Below are positions 29,320 through 37,463 of a stretch of 64,000 nucleotides of DNA, one piece after another. The notes under the pieces are model-generated. The model did no database searches. It was not told the origin of the DNA and was given only the letters and a program-made list of their open reading frames with translations. Source of the stretch: Caldicellulosiruptor changbaiensis (lineage in GTDB: Bacteria > Bacillota > Thermoanaerobacteria > Caldicellulosiruptorales > Caldicellulosiruptoraceae); the NCBI RefSeq assembly GCF_003999255.1, contig NZ_CP034791.1:369501-433500 (forward strand), in the 5' to 3' direction. Every line of letters begins with the position of its first letter. The first letter of the stretch is position 1. The position numbers and the translations under genes were made by a program.

Positions 29320-30543
29320 ATGATTTGGACTGAGATTATCAGATGTAGTAATGATTTCAAAGAAGATGTGATTGCTTTTGCGCAAAAACTTATTCAAACT
29401 CCCAGCCTTAGTGGTAGTGAGGGTGATGTGGCAGAGTTGTGCTTGAACGAGATGAAAAAACTGGGTTATGATGAAGTTTTCATAGATGATATAGGGAATG
29501 TGGTTGGCATAATTAAAGGTACTGGCAATGGACCTAACATAATGTTCAACTCACATATGGATCATGTAGACCCCGGTGATGAGTCAAACTGGGAATATCC
29601 ACCTTATGGCGGCATAATAGCTGATGGTTACATTCATGGTAGGGCAGCAAGTGATGTGAAGGGTGGCTTAGCGGCTCAAATCTATGCAGGTGGAGTACTG
29701 AAAAAGCTTGGTATAAAACTAAAGGGAGATTTTATATTCACAGGAGTGGTTCAAGAAGAACCGGCTGAGATGTTTGGTATGAGATACTTATGTGATAAAA
29801 CATTTGCCCAAAAAGGCATTAAATTTGATCTTATGGTTTCTTCTGAGGCTACTTCAATGGACATATATTTGGGGCATCGGGGAAGGATAGAGTTGGAAAT
29901 AGTAACAAAGGGTAGAACAAGTCATGGAAGCGCTCCTTGGCGGGGTATAAATGCTATAACTCTTATGGTTCCTGTAATAACTGAAATTCAGAAATTAGCC
30001 AAAAATTTGCCGAAACATGAATTTTTGGGTCAATCCACGATAGCGCCTACTATAATTAGCTGCAGTCCAGGACGATTATCTATAATACCGGATAGGTGTA
30101 CACTTTGTGTAGATAGGCGAATTGTTCCTGGCGAAACAAAAGAAGAAGTGTTAAGCCAAATTCAACAAATATTAGATATGTTAAAACAAAGTGTGCCAAA
30201 TTTCAATGCAGAGGTCAGGATAAGAAAGGTTGTTGAGACTTCGTATAAAGGATATTCTGAAGAATGTGAAAAATATATGATGCCATGGTATGTTGAGCCA
30301 GACCATCCATTTGTAATAAAAGCAGTTGAGGCATTGAAACAGATAGGACAAAATCCAGGTTTTGGCAAATGGGATTTTGGGACAGATGCAAGTTATGTTA
30401 CTGGTGTGCTTGGTATTCCTACTATTGGATATTCTTGTATGGAAGAAAAGTATGCGCATACGCCATATGACCGCGTTAAGATAGATGATTTGATAAAGTC
30501 TGTAGCGGGTAATGCCGCTATTGCATATAACATTGCGGGATAA
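29320..30543 (+). CDS. M20-family metallo-amidohydrolase (YgeY-like), putative N-carbamoyl-beta-alanine hydrolase
   Basis: The 407-residue protein has the M20 fold with zinc ligands and catalytic residues in NSHMDHVDPGD (about 77), GRAASDVKGG, VVQEEPAEMFG (about 145) and a dimerisation lid containing GHRGRIELEIVTKGRTSHGSAPWRG. It resembles YgeY-type hydrolases found in purine/pyrimidine gene sets of anaerobes. No other carbamoylase is in the operon, so it most likely converts N-carbamoyl-beta-alanine to beta-alanine, NH3 and CO2. The start at 29320 uses GGAAGGGG; an in-frame ATG at 29299 has no ribosome site. The substrate is inferred. Confidence 0.8.
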   Translation: MIWTEIIRCSNDFKEDVIAFAQKLIQTPSLSGSEGDVAELCLNEMKKLGYDEVFIDDIGNVVGIIKGTGNGPNIMFNSHMDHVDPGDESNWEYPPYGGIIADGYIHGRAASDVKGGLAAQIYAGGVLKKLGIKLKGDFIFTGVVQEEPAEMFGMRYLCDKTFAQKGIKFDLMVSSEATSMDIYLGHRGRIELEIVTKGRTSHGSAPWRGINAITLMVPVITEIQKLAKNLPKHEFLGQSTIAPTIISCSPGRLSIIPDRCTLCVDRRIVPGETKEEVLSQIQQILDMLKQSVPNFNAEVRIRKVVETSYKGYSEECEKYMMPWYVEPDHPFVIKAVEALKQIGQNPGFGKWDFGTDASYVTGVLGIPTIGYSCMEEKYAHTPYDRVKIDDLIKSVAGNAAIAYNIAG

Positions 30544-30575
30544 GAAATAAGCTCAAGGGGTGAAATATTTTTAAA

Positions 30576-31898
30576 ATGGACATTAGGCAACAACAACATG
30601 TAAATGAACGCGATTATGTACTGTTTCCATGGTCTGTTCAATCAAAGGTAAATCCAATTAACATAGTAAAAGGTGAAGGAATATATTTTTGGGATGACAA
30701 AGGAAATAGGTATATGGATTTTGCTTCGCAATTAGTCAATTTAAATATTGGATTTAACCATCCTAAGGTAATCAAAGCGATAAAAGAACAAGCGGAAAAA
30801 CTATGTTATATTGCACCATCATTTGGTAATGAAGCACGAGCAAAGCTGGCAAAAAAGATAGTGGAAATTACTCCTTCAAATATTTCTAAGTGTTTTTTTA
30901 CTACAAGTGGTGCAGATGCTAATGAAAACGCTATAAAAATAGCTAGATTTTTCACAGGGAAACAAAAAATTATTGCACGTTATCGTTCGTATCACGGTGC
31001 CACCTTTGGTGCTATCTCGGTGAGCGGTGATCCAAGAAGATTTGCAGCTGAGCCAGCCTTAAATGGAATTATAAGGGTATTAGATCCGTACTGTTATCGA
31101 TGCCCCTTTGACAAAGAGTATCCTCAATGCCATATCGAATGTGCAGAGCATGTGAGAGAGATAATCCAGTTTGAAAACCCAGATTCAATTGCAGCTATGA
31201 TAATTGAACCAATAACAGGAAGTAACGGGATTTTCATACCACCTGTTGAATACATGAAAAGAATCAGAGAAATTTGTGATGAATATGGAATATTACTAAT
31301 CGCAGATGAAGTAATGACTGGATTTGGGAGAACTGGCGAGTGGTTTGGTGTAAACTTGTATGGTATAGAACCTGATATTATGACCATGGCAAAAGGGTGT
31401 AATTCTGGCTATGTTCCTCTGGGTATTGTTGCAGTTTCAAGCAAGATAGCAGAGTATTTTGAAGATAAAATGCTTTACTGTGGACTTACCTATAGTGGTC
31501 ATCCATTGGCTTGTGCAGCTGCCTTAGCTACTATCGAGGCGTATGAAGAAGAAGGGATTATAGAGAATGCAAGGGCAATGGGAAATCTTCTGACCGAATA
31601 CCTAAAAAAGATAAAGATGAATCATATTTGTGTTGGAGATGTAAGAAATGCTGGGCTTTTTGGATGTATAGAATTGGTAAAAGATAGGAAAACAAAAGAA
31701 CCTCTTTGTCCATGGAATGGATCTTCTGCTATAATGGATAGAATAAAGGAAGAATTGTGGAATGAAGGACTTTACCTTTATATCAGATGGAATTATATAT
31801 TTCTTGCTCCTCCGCTTATTATTAACCAACAACAACTAGAAGAAGGAATGAAATTGGTTGATGAAAAGCTTCATATGGTAGATAAGCTAATTTCTTGA
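30576..31898 (+). CDS. class III PLP aminotransferase, putative beta-alanine aminotransferase
   Basis: The 440-residue enzyme is a fold-type I, class III (omega) aminotransferase. It shows FFTTSGADANENAIKIAR, YRSYHGATFGAISVSGDPRR, IADEVMTGFGRTGEWF and the PLP lysine in MTMAKGCNSGYVPLG (about 270). It is closest to taurine or beta-alanine:pyruvate aminotransferases. In this operon it should move the amino group of beta-alanine or 3-aminoisobutyrate to a keto acid, giving malonate semialdehyde or its methyl form. AGGGGTG precedes the ATG. Confidence 0.87.
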   Translation: MDIRQQQHVNERDYVLFPWSVQSKVNPINIVKGEGIYFWDDKGNRYMDFASQLVNLNIGFNHPKVIKAIKEQAEKLCYIAPSFGNEARAKLAKKIVEITPSNISKCFFTTSGADANENAIKIARFFTGKQKIIARYRSYHGATFGAISVSGDPRRFAAEPALNGIIRVLDPYCYRCPFDKEYPQCHIECAEHVREIIQFENPDSIAAMIIEPITGSNGIFIPPVEYMKRIREICDEYGILLIADEVMTGFGRTGEWFGVNLYGIEPDIMTMAKGCNSGYVPLGIVAVSSKIAEYFEDKMLYCGLTYSGHPLACAAALATIEAYEEEGIIENARAMGNLLTEYLKKIKMNHICVGDVRNAGLFGCIELVKDRKTKEPLCPWNGSSAIMDRIKEELWNEGLYLYIRWNYIFLAPPLIINQQQLEEGMKLVDEKLHMVDKLIS

Positions 31899-31914
31899 AA
31901 AGAGGGTGATATTA

Positions 31915-33120
31915 ATGACGATGATAGATATTACAACAAGCTTTTGTGGTATAGAGTTGCCTAATCCATTTATCTTAGCCTCAGGTCCACCTACATCAGA
32001 TGGCAGAAAGATAATAAAGGCTTTTGAGAATGGTTGGGGTGGAGCCATTGTAAAAACGTTGAAACCTGACCATTTAGAAGTTGTAGATGTAGGACCACGT
32101 TTTGCTGTTTTGAAAAGCAAAAAAGGCGAGATAATAGGTTTTCAAAATATAGAACTTGTTTCAACACGCAGTTTGGATGTATGGCTCGAAGAAATAAAAG
32201 AGATAAAAAAATATTATCCTGCTCATGTTTTAATTGGTAGTATAATGGCGGATGTTAAAAAGGGCAGTTGGCAGGATATGGCTTATAAGGTTCAAAAAGC
32301 AGGAGTTGATGCTATAGAACTCAATTTTTCATGTCCTCATGGTATGCCTGAAAAAGGAGTTGGAGCTGCAATAGGACAAAATGCTGATTTGACTGAGGAG
32401 ATAACCAGATGGGTAAAAGAAGCAGTCGATGTTCCTGTTATTGTAAAATTAACACCTAATGTTACCGATATTACTGAAATAGCAAAGGCGGCCTTAAAAG
32501 GTGGAGCTGATGCGATAAGTGCTATAAATACTGTTCAGTGTCTTATTGGAATAGATTTAGATACCTTAGAACCTCTACCTTCTGTTGATGGTTACTCTAC
32601 ATTTGGCGGATATTCAGGTATTGCCATAAAACCGATAGGTTTAAGGGCAGTTGCACAGATAGCAAAAACGGTCAGTGTTCCAATATTGGCAACAGGTGGA
32701 GTAAGTAAATGGGAAGATGCAGTAGAATATCTCCTTGTAGGAGCTTGTGTAGTCCAAGTTTGCACTCAAGTGATGTTAGAGGGATATGGCATTATACGTT
32801 CATTTATTGATGGGTTAAAAAGATTTTTGATGGATAAAGATATGCAGTCAGTAAGAGAATTAATAGGTCTTTCCTTAGGAAAACTCAAGAGTCACTCTGA
32901 ATTATCATTAAAGAGCAAAAAACCATATATAAGAAAACAGTTATGTAAAAGCTGCTTAAAATGCATGAAAATATCACACGAAGTCGGATGTGGTGCAATA
33001 AAATTAAATGAGTTAGATGGATTGGAAATTGATTATTCACATTGTGACGGATGTTCATTATGTGCTCATGTATGTCCATATGAAGCTATATCTATGTCAG
33101 AAGCAGTTTATAGCTTATAA
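31915..33120 (+). CDS. preA: dihydropyrimidine dehydrogenase subunit, PreA-like, with ferredoxin domain
   Basis: The 401-residue protein joins an FMN-binding dihydroorotate-dehydrogenase-like barrel (residues 5-300; NPFILASGPPTSDGRKI, ELNFSCPHGMPEKGVGAAIGQ, VKLTPNVTDI, ILATGGVSKWEDAVEYLLVGA) to a C-terminal two-cluster ferredoxin region (CKSCLKCMK and CDGCSLCAHVCP). This is the PreA layout, which reduces uracil or thymine to the dihydro form. The usual NADH-oxidising partner PreT is not in the window, so electrons may come from ferredoxin or a partner coded elsewhere. The ATG at 31915 has GAGGGTG upstream. It is the last gene of the operon. Confidence 0.87.
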   Translation: MTMIDITTSFCGIELPNPFILASGPPTSDGRKIIKAFENGWGGAIVKTLKPDHLEVVDVGPRFAVLKSKKGEIIGFQNIELVSTRSLDVWLEEIKEIKKYYPAHVLIGSIMADVKKGSWQDMAYKVQKAGVDAIELNFSCPHGMPEKGVGAAIGQNADLTEEITRWVKEAVDVPVIVKLTPNVTDITEIAKAALKGGADAISAINTVQCLIGIDLDTLEPLPSVDGYSTFGGYSGIAIKPIGLRAVAQIAKTVSVPILATGGVSKWEDAVEYLLVGACVVQVCTQVMLEGYGIIRSFIDGLKRFLMDKDMQSVRELIGLSLGKLKSHSELSLKSKKPYIRKQLCKSCLKCMKISHEVGCGAIKLNELDGLEIDYSHCDGCSLCAHVCPYEAISMSEAVYSL

Positions 33121-33185
33121 AAGAGAGTTTTGTAATTTTAATTTAGTATCCAAATCTTATAGCTACTACAAACCTATGTTCGATA

Positions 33186-33280
33186 TTGACCCTAAAAACA
33201 AGAAAACTATAATAGAATTCAAAAGAAAAAGGAACGGAAGGCAAAGATGCCTACCGAAAAAGGTATCTTTGCCTTTTTTA
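33186..33280 (+). repeat. promoter-plus-hairpin unit C
   Basis: TTGACC and TATAAT are spaced by 16 bases (33186-33213). A 26-base leader leads to the hairpin GGCAAAGATGCCT / AGGTATCTTTGCC (33240-33273) and TTTTTT. It ends the pyrimidine operon region and repeats the order and much of the sequence of unit A, 10.8 kb away in the same orientation. Confidence 0.65.
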
Positions 33281-33629
33281 ATTAATACATACCCTACAAG
33301 ACTTCATCTTCTAACTCAATTGCAATTGAAACACAAAAAGATAGTGCATCATGTACTATCATACATTATATCATCTTAAACTTATTGTTACAATACTATT
33401 AACCGCTTGCAAAATAAGTGTTGGCCAAAATAAATAAAATAAATGCGAAATATATATATTGAAATAGCCACGGTAATTATACGTAGAGTAAACTCAACTT
33501 ATAATTCAAAATGTGTATGGATTTAATAAAAAGTAAAAAGAAAACAAAATTTTCATAGTTCTCTTGAACCTACTTTATTCAGAAAAGTCTGAGAGAAGTT
33601 TGAAGTTAAAAATATTTTTGAAAGTAATT
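33281..33629. other. AT-rich intergenic region
   Basis: I see no gene, hairpin or repeat that I can support in this stretch. Confidence 0.5.
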
Positions 33630-33865
33630 TTATATAGATAAAATAAAAACATTTTCAAGCAACAAGTTTTTTGAGTTTGTTAACCTTTTAAGATTGAAGT
33701 TTTTGTAAGTGTTTTTCAACATATCAGTAAGGATGAAGATTAGCAAGAAAAAGATAGCAAATAGAAGCAAATTAGAGAACAAGAAAACATGGTCAGAAGG
33801 TCGAAAATTGTCATAACCCCTGCAAGATTTAAGATGGGAGATAGTTTGTTCAATAGTGGGTCTTT
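33630..33865 (-). pseudogene. transposase C-terminal remnant
   Basis: On the minus strand an open frame of about 78 codons starts without an initiation codon and reads YKKRPTIEQTISHLKSC, then RGYDNFRPSDHVFLF, followed by a hydrophobic tail ending at TAA. RPTIEQTISHLK with the conserved glutamate is the C-terminal YREK-like motif of IS4-type DDE transposases. The upstream part is gone. It is not a copy of the intact transposase at 42217. Confidence 0.7.
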
Positions 33866-34057
33866 TTTTATAGAGAAATTAAGAATTCCTCAAAATTTAT
33901 ATTAATGCCGGGGAAAGCGCGCAGGTTATCAAAGAGAGATCATTATTTGTGAGGAGGGAGTTTATCTTTTACGGATTTTTGGAATAACTAATAGCACTCA
34001 TTTTGAGCATTCTTGCAAAACATTAGGACCTAATCCGAAAAAGGAGGGATCTCACAG

Positions 34058-35224
34058 ATGTATTTTAATTCCACTCGAGATGTAAATATGTTAAGACCCT
34101 CTCGAGCACTCATTGATCTTGATGCAATTGTGCACAACATACGAGAGATCCGTCGCTACCTCCGGCCTGGTACGATTTTCATGGCTGTGGTGAAAGCTAA
34201 CGGCTACGGACACGGAGCCATTCCGGTGGCCCGGGCAGCATTGGATGCTGGTGCTGAGTGGCTTGGTGTGGCCACTGTGGAAGAAGGTATTCAGCTCCGA
34301 CGCGCTGGTTTGACAGCACCTGTGCTCGTCATGGGGCCTATTCTGCCGACGCAGGCAGATCTAGTGGTCGCTTATGACCTGCGCGCGGCTGTTTTTGAAC
34401 CCGAACTTGCACAGGCATTGTCGGCAGCCGCCCGCCGCTTAGGGCGTCCGGTCCGGGTTCATCTCAAGGTGGATACGGGGATGGGTCGAATTGGTGTACG
34501 TCCCGATGACATTACTGCTTTTGGACGAATTCTTATGGATTTACCGAGGCTTGAAGTAGAGGGGGTGTTCACCCATCTTGCAAAAGCTGGTGATCCTGAT
34601 CCTACCTACACGCATGAGCAATTGTCACGCTTTGAAACAGCTTTAGCTTCTTTAGAAAGCATTGGCTTGAAGCCGCGATATCGTCACGCTGCCAATAGTG
34701 CGGCCATCCTCAGCCATCCCGAAGCTCACTACGACCTGGTACGCGCAGGAATTGCCATTTACGGACTTGTTCCTGGTTGTAGACAGTCCTGGCCTGTCAA
34801 TCTTCGGCCGGCGATGCGTGTGGTGAGTCGCATTGCCTATATCAAAACAATGCGACCAGAAGAATGTGTGTCTTACGAAGCTACATGGACTGCAAAGGGT
34901 GGCGAACGTATTGCCACCATCCCAATTGGCTATGCGGATGGTTTCCGCCGACTTTTCAGTAACCGTGGCTTCATGGTAGTAGGAGGAAAACCGTGTCCTG
35001 TCGTCGGTCAGGTGTGCATGGACCAGACTATGATTCAGATTCCGCCAGATGTGCCGGCAACTGTTGGGGATGAAGTAGTCGTTTTAGGACCGGGTTTCAC
35101 TGCTGACGATTGGGCAAGGGTCCTGGGAACTATCAGTTATGAAGTTGTATGTTTAATTGGTCGGCGTCTCCCTCGTGTGTACTTACGCGAGGGGAAAATT
35201 GTTGAAGTTGCAGAGCCAGATTAA
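34058..35224 (+). CDS. alr: alanine racemase, GC-rich and foreign-looking
   Basis: The 388-residue enzyme is a standard PLP-dependent alanine racemase that supplies D-alanine for peptidoglycan. The PLP lysine lies in MAVVKANGYGHG (about 46), followed by VHLKVDTGMGRIG and GVFTHLAKAGD; the second catalytic tyrosine lies in VSYEATW (about 272), and VGQVCMDQTMIQ closes the active site. Its base composition is clearly richer in G and C than every neighbour, and codons such as CGG, GCC and GTC replace the local AT-rich choices. AAAGGAGGG precedes the ATG. It sits between a transposase remnant and a broken Uma2 gene, so recent horizontal gain is likely. Confidence 0.92.
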   Translation: MYFNSTRDVNMLRPSRALIDLDAIVHNIREIRRYLRPGTIFMAVVKANGYGHGAIPVARAALDAGAEWLGVATVEEGIQLRRAGLTAPVLVMGPILPTQADLVVAYDLRAAVFEPELAQALSAAARRLGRPVRVHLKVDTGMGRIGVRPDDITAFGRILMDLPRLEVEGVFTHLAKAGDPDPTYTHEQLSRFETALASLESIGLKPRYRHAANSAAILSHPEAHYDLVRAGIAIYGLVPGCRQSWPVNLRPAMRVVSRIAYIKTMRPEECVSYEATWTAKGGERIATIPIGYADGFRRLFSNRGFMVVGGKPCPVVGQVCMDQTMIQIPPDVPATVGDEVVVLGPGFTADDWARVLGTISYEVVCLIGRRLPRVYLREGKIVEVAEPD

Positions 35225-35297
35225 ATCTATCGTTGACCATTCTTGGATACCTTATCTGGCAGTTGATTCAACAAAATGCATGAGATTGCAATGTATA

Positions 35298-35644
35298 TCA
35301 CAATATACCCGTTAGAAAATCTAAGGCAGCCTTTTTTAGTGAGTTTTCTTTTGTTGCAATTGATTGATATATCAAAGATTGCATAGCATTAATAGCCTGC
35401 ATTCCTCCTGTCCTTCTTTCAACAAGTACAACATCAAAAAGAGCAGTATAAATTTCACATAACTTTTTGCTTCTGCGCAAATAGCTACCTATTGTAATTG
35501 TGAGTTCAGACACAATCTTTTGATGCACCCTTGAAGGTGCAGGGCTAATATTGTAAAGCTACCCTCTATTATTTCTACTCTTATATCCTCAGGCAGCTTG
35601 AGATTGTTTTCATATGTCCAAAGCTTGGGAATTCTCTCTTCCAT
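35298..35644 (-). pseudogene. broken Uma2-family (DUF820) endonuclease-like gene
   Basis: On the minus strand the first frame reads MEERIPKLWTYENNLKLP and DIRVEIIEG, then a frame change near 35530 leads to VHQKIVSELTITIGSYLRRSKK and IYTALFDVVL. This is the N-terminal half of a Uma2 protein, whose family carries a PD-(D/E)XK-like fold and is expanded in thermophiles. After FDVVL the sequence no longer follows the family and ends 40 residues later, so the gene is both frameshifted and truncated. Confidence 0.65.
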
Positions 35645-35996
35645 TAGACTCCATTCCTTAAATTACTTTTCCTAAAACAACTTTTCTAAGTATTTCTCCA
35701 GAAGTATTATCAGAGCTTGTTTTGGTTTATTTATGAAAAGCATAGAGGTAAAAATATCTTTTTTAATTTTATTATCCTTCAGATGCAAATCTATTTTAAC
35801 ATCCTATTTTGCCTTTTCGGTTTCTTAGAATTTATTCAATTGTATGCTTCAAACACTATAGATTCTTTGTTAGTCAAATTACGAATTGAAGATTATTTTA
35901 AAAGGACTTGAAGTTTGGAGAAATAAATTATATAATCTTACAATGAAACTCGGTCAAAAAAGAAAAAGCAATGGTAAAGAATATAATAGGAATAAA
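35645..35996. other. intergenic region before the RNA-like element
   Basis: No gene is supported; a 63-codon plus-strand frame at 35717 has no ribosome site and a hydrophobic, low-complexity product. TATAAT at 35982-35987 without a clear -35 could start a transcript at the first stem of the next element. Confidence 0.35.
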
Positions 35997-36190
35997 CTTG
36001 ACATATGCTAAAAGGCAGAGGAGTAAAAGGTAAGGTTATTAGATGATTTCTATCCCTGCCAGGCTGCCAAAGCATATGTCAAGTAGGTATATCCCCGTAT
36101 TAGCCCAAAGTTTAGGCTGTTTAAAGGTATATCTACTTAGACAGAAGGCACCTGGTTTTATGAGAAAATAAGACCAGGTGCTTTTTATTT
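35997..36190 (+). ncRNA. candidate structured leader RNA with terminator, unassigned
   Basis: Three stacked structures lie in a row. First is a perfect 12-bp stem CTTGACATATGC / GCATATGTCAAG (35997-36083) enclosing GGCAG / CTGCC. Second is a GTAGGTATATCC / GGTATATCTAC stem (36083-36136) enclosing AGCC / GGCT. Third is a strong terminator GCACCTGG / CCAGGTGC with TTTTT (36148-36190). The aptamer-then-terminator order resembles a transcription-attenuating riboswitch for the sensor gene 130 bases downstream. I could not match it to a named class. Confidence 0.5.
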
Positions 36191-36318
36191 AAAAAAAATT
36201 AGTATATCGTTTGCTTAAGAGATTTTCTTTACAAAAGGTTTGTATGTAAACCTAAAAATTCCTTGTTTGTTTTTGAATTTATGGGTATATTCATTCCCAA
36301 TCAGGAGGGGCAATTTTT

Positions 36319-37463
36319 ATGTTAAATTTCGTTGGTAACATGAAAGTTTTTATAGGAAAGATTGACAAAGTATTCATTTTGTTCGTTTTCTACTCAATAA
36401 CCTTATTGTTTTTGGCAAAGATAATACCCACAGTTTTTATTGCAATTTTAGCATTGTTTTTAATTATTGGTTCTGCTTTATATTGGGGATTAGTAGGTGG
36501 AATAGCATCAGCAATTTTAGCCACTTTTATAAATATTGTGTCTTTTTATGCCACCAAACAAGCAACGGTCTACAGCTTAATTGTAGGAAGCATAGCTTAT
36601 TTTACAATAGGAATATTGTTGGGCAGGTTCATAAATCTCTTTCGAAGCCAAAGAGCGGAACTGCAAGAAAGTGAAAGCCGTTACCGAAATTTATTTGAAA
36701 AAGCAAACGATGCTATTTTTATTATAGATTCAAAAGGGAAGATTCAAGATTGCAATCCAGCTGCTTGCAATTATTAGGCTATACTCGAGATCAACTGCTG
36801 ACAAAACATCTTACTGATATTATTACACCTGAAGATTTGACCGAAAAACCTCTAAACTTCAATAGGGTTTTAAGTGGAGAATCTGTTACTGTTGAAAGAA
36901 ATTTTAAGACCAAAGAAAAAAGAGAAGTTATGGTAGAGATAAATGTCTCAAAGTTAGATAATGATTTGCTTTTAGGGATAGCTCATGATATAACTAAGAT
37001 AAAAGAAGCTGAGAAACAAAAACTAAAACGATTACACCTTTTAGAAATACTATACAGTGCAACTCAAAGGTTTTCAGAGAGTTTAAATTTAGAGCAGGTA
37101 GCTTATGAGGTTACAAGAACATGTGTTGAAAATTTGGGAGCATCTTTAGCTTGGATAGGACGTGCAGAGGTCGACGGCACAGTAACAGTCTTATATCAGT
37201 ATCCAAATGATCATCCCTATCCTAAGAATATAAATGTTCGTTGGGATGATACTCCAGAAGGCCAAGGACCAACAGGAATTGCTATTCGCACTGGCGTTCC
37301 ACAGATAGTAGAAGATATTGCAAGCTATCCAAAGTTTGAGCCGTGGCGTATGAAAGCTTTGATTGAATCAGGATTTTTCACAGCTGCAGCTTTTCCATTA
37401 ACAACACGGGGGCGCACTTTTGGTGCTCTAAATATTTACAGTGACAAAAAAGGGTTTTTTTGA
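36319..37463 (+). pseudogene. N-terminal half of a frameshifted sensor protein (membrane, PAS, GAF)
   Basis: The first frame (36319-36777) encodes about four membrane segments and the start of a PAS domain (ESRYRNLFEKANDAIFIID). It stops at a tag, while the PAS domain continues in another frame (36750 onward: QLLGYTRDQLLTKHLTDIITPEDL) followed by a GAF domain (ILYSATQRFSESLNLEQVAYEV, VLYQYPNDHPYP). A shift near 36765 joins them. The second frame ends at a run of seven T, where one T fewer would continue into the next segment. AGGAGGGG precedes the ATG at 36319. Two independent shifts argue for real decay, although sequencing error in homopolymers cannot be excluded for the second. Confidence 0.7.

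Noticed and set aside
35717-35911. 63-codon plus-strand ORF
   Set aside because: No ribosome site, low-complexity hydrophobic product and no family features.
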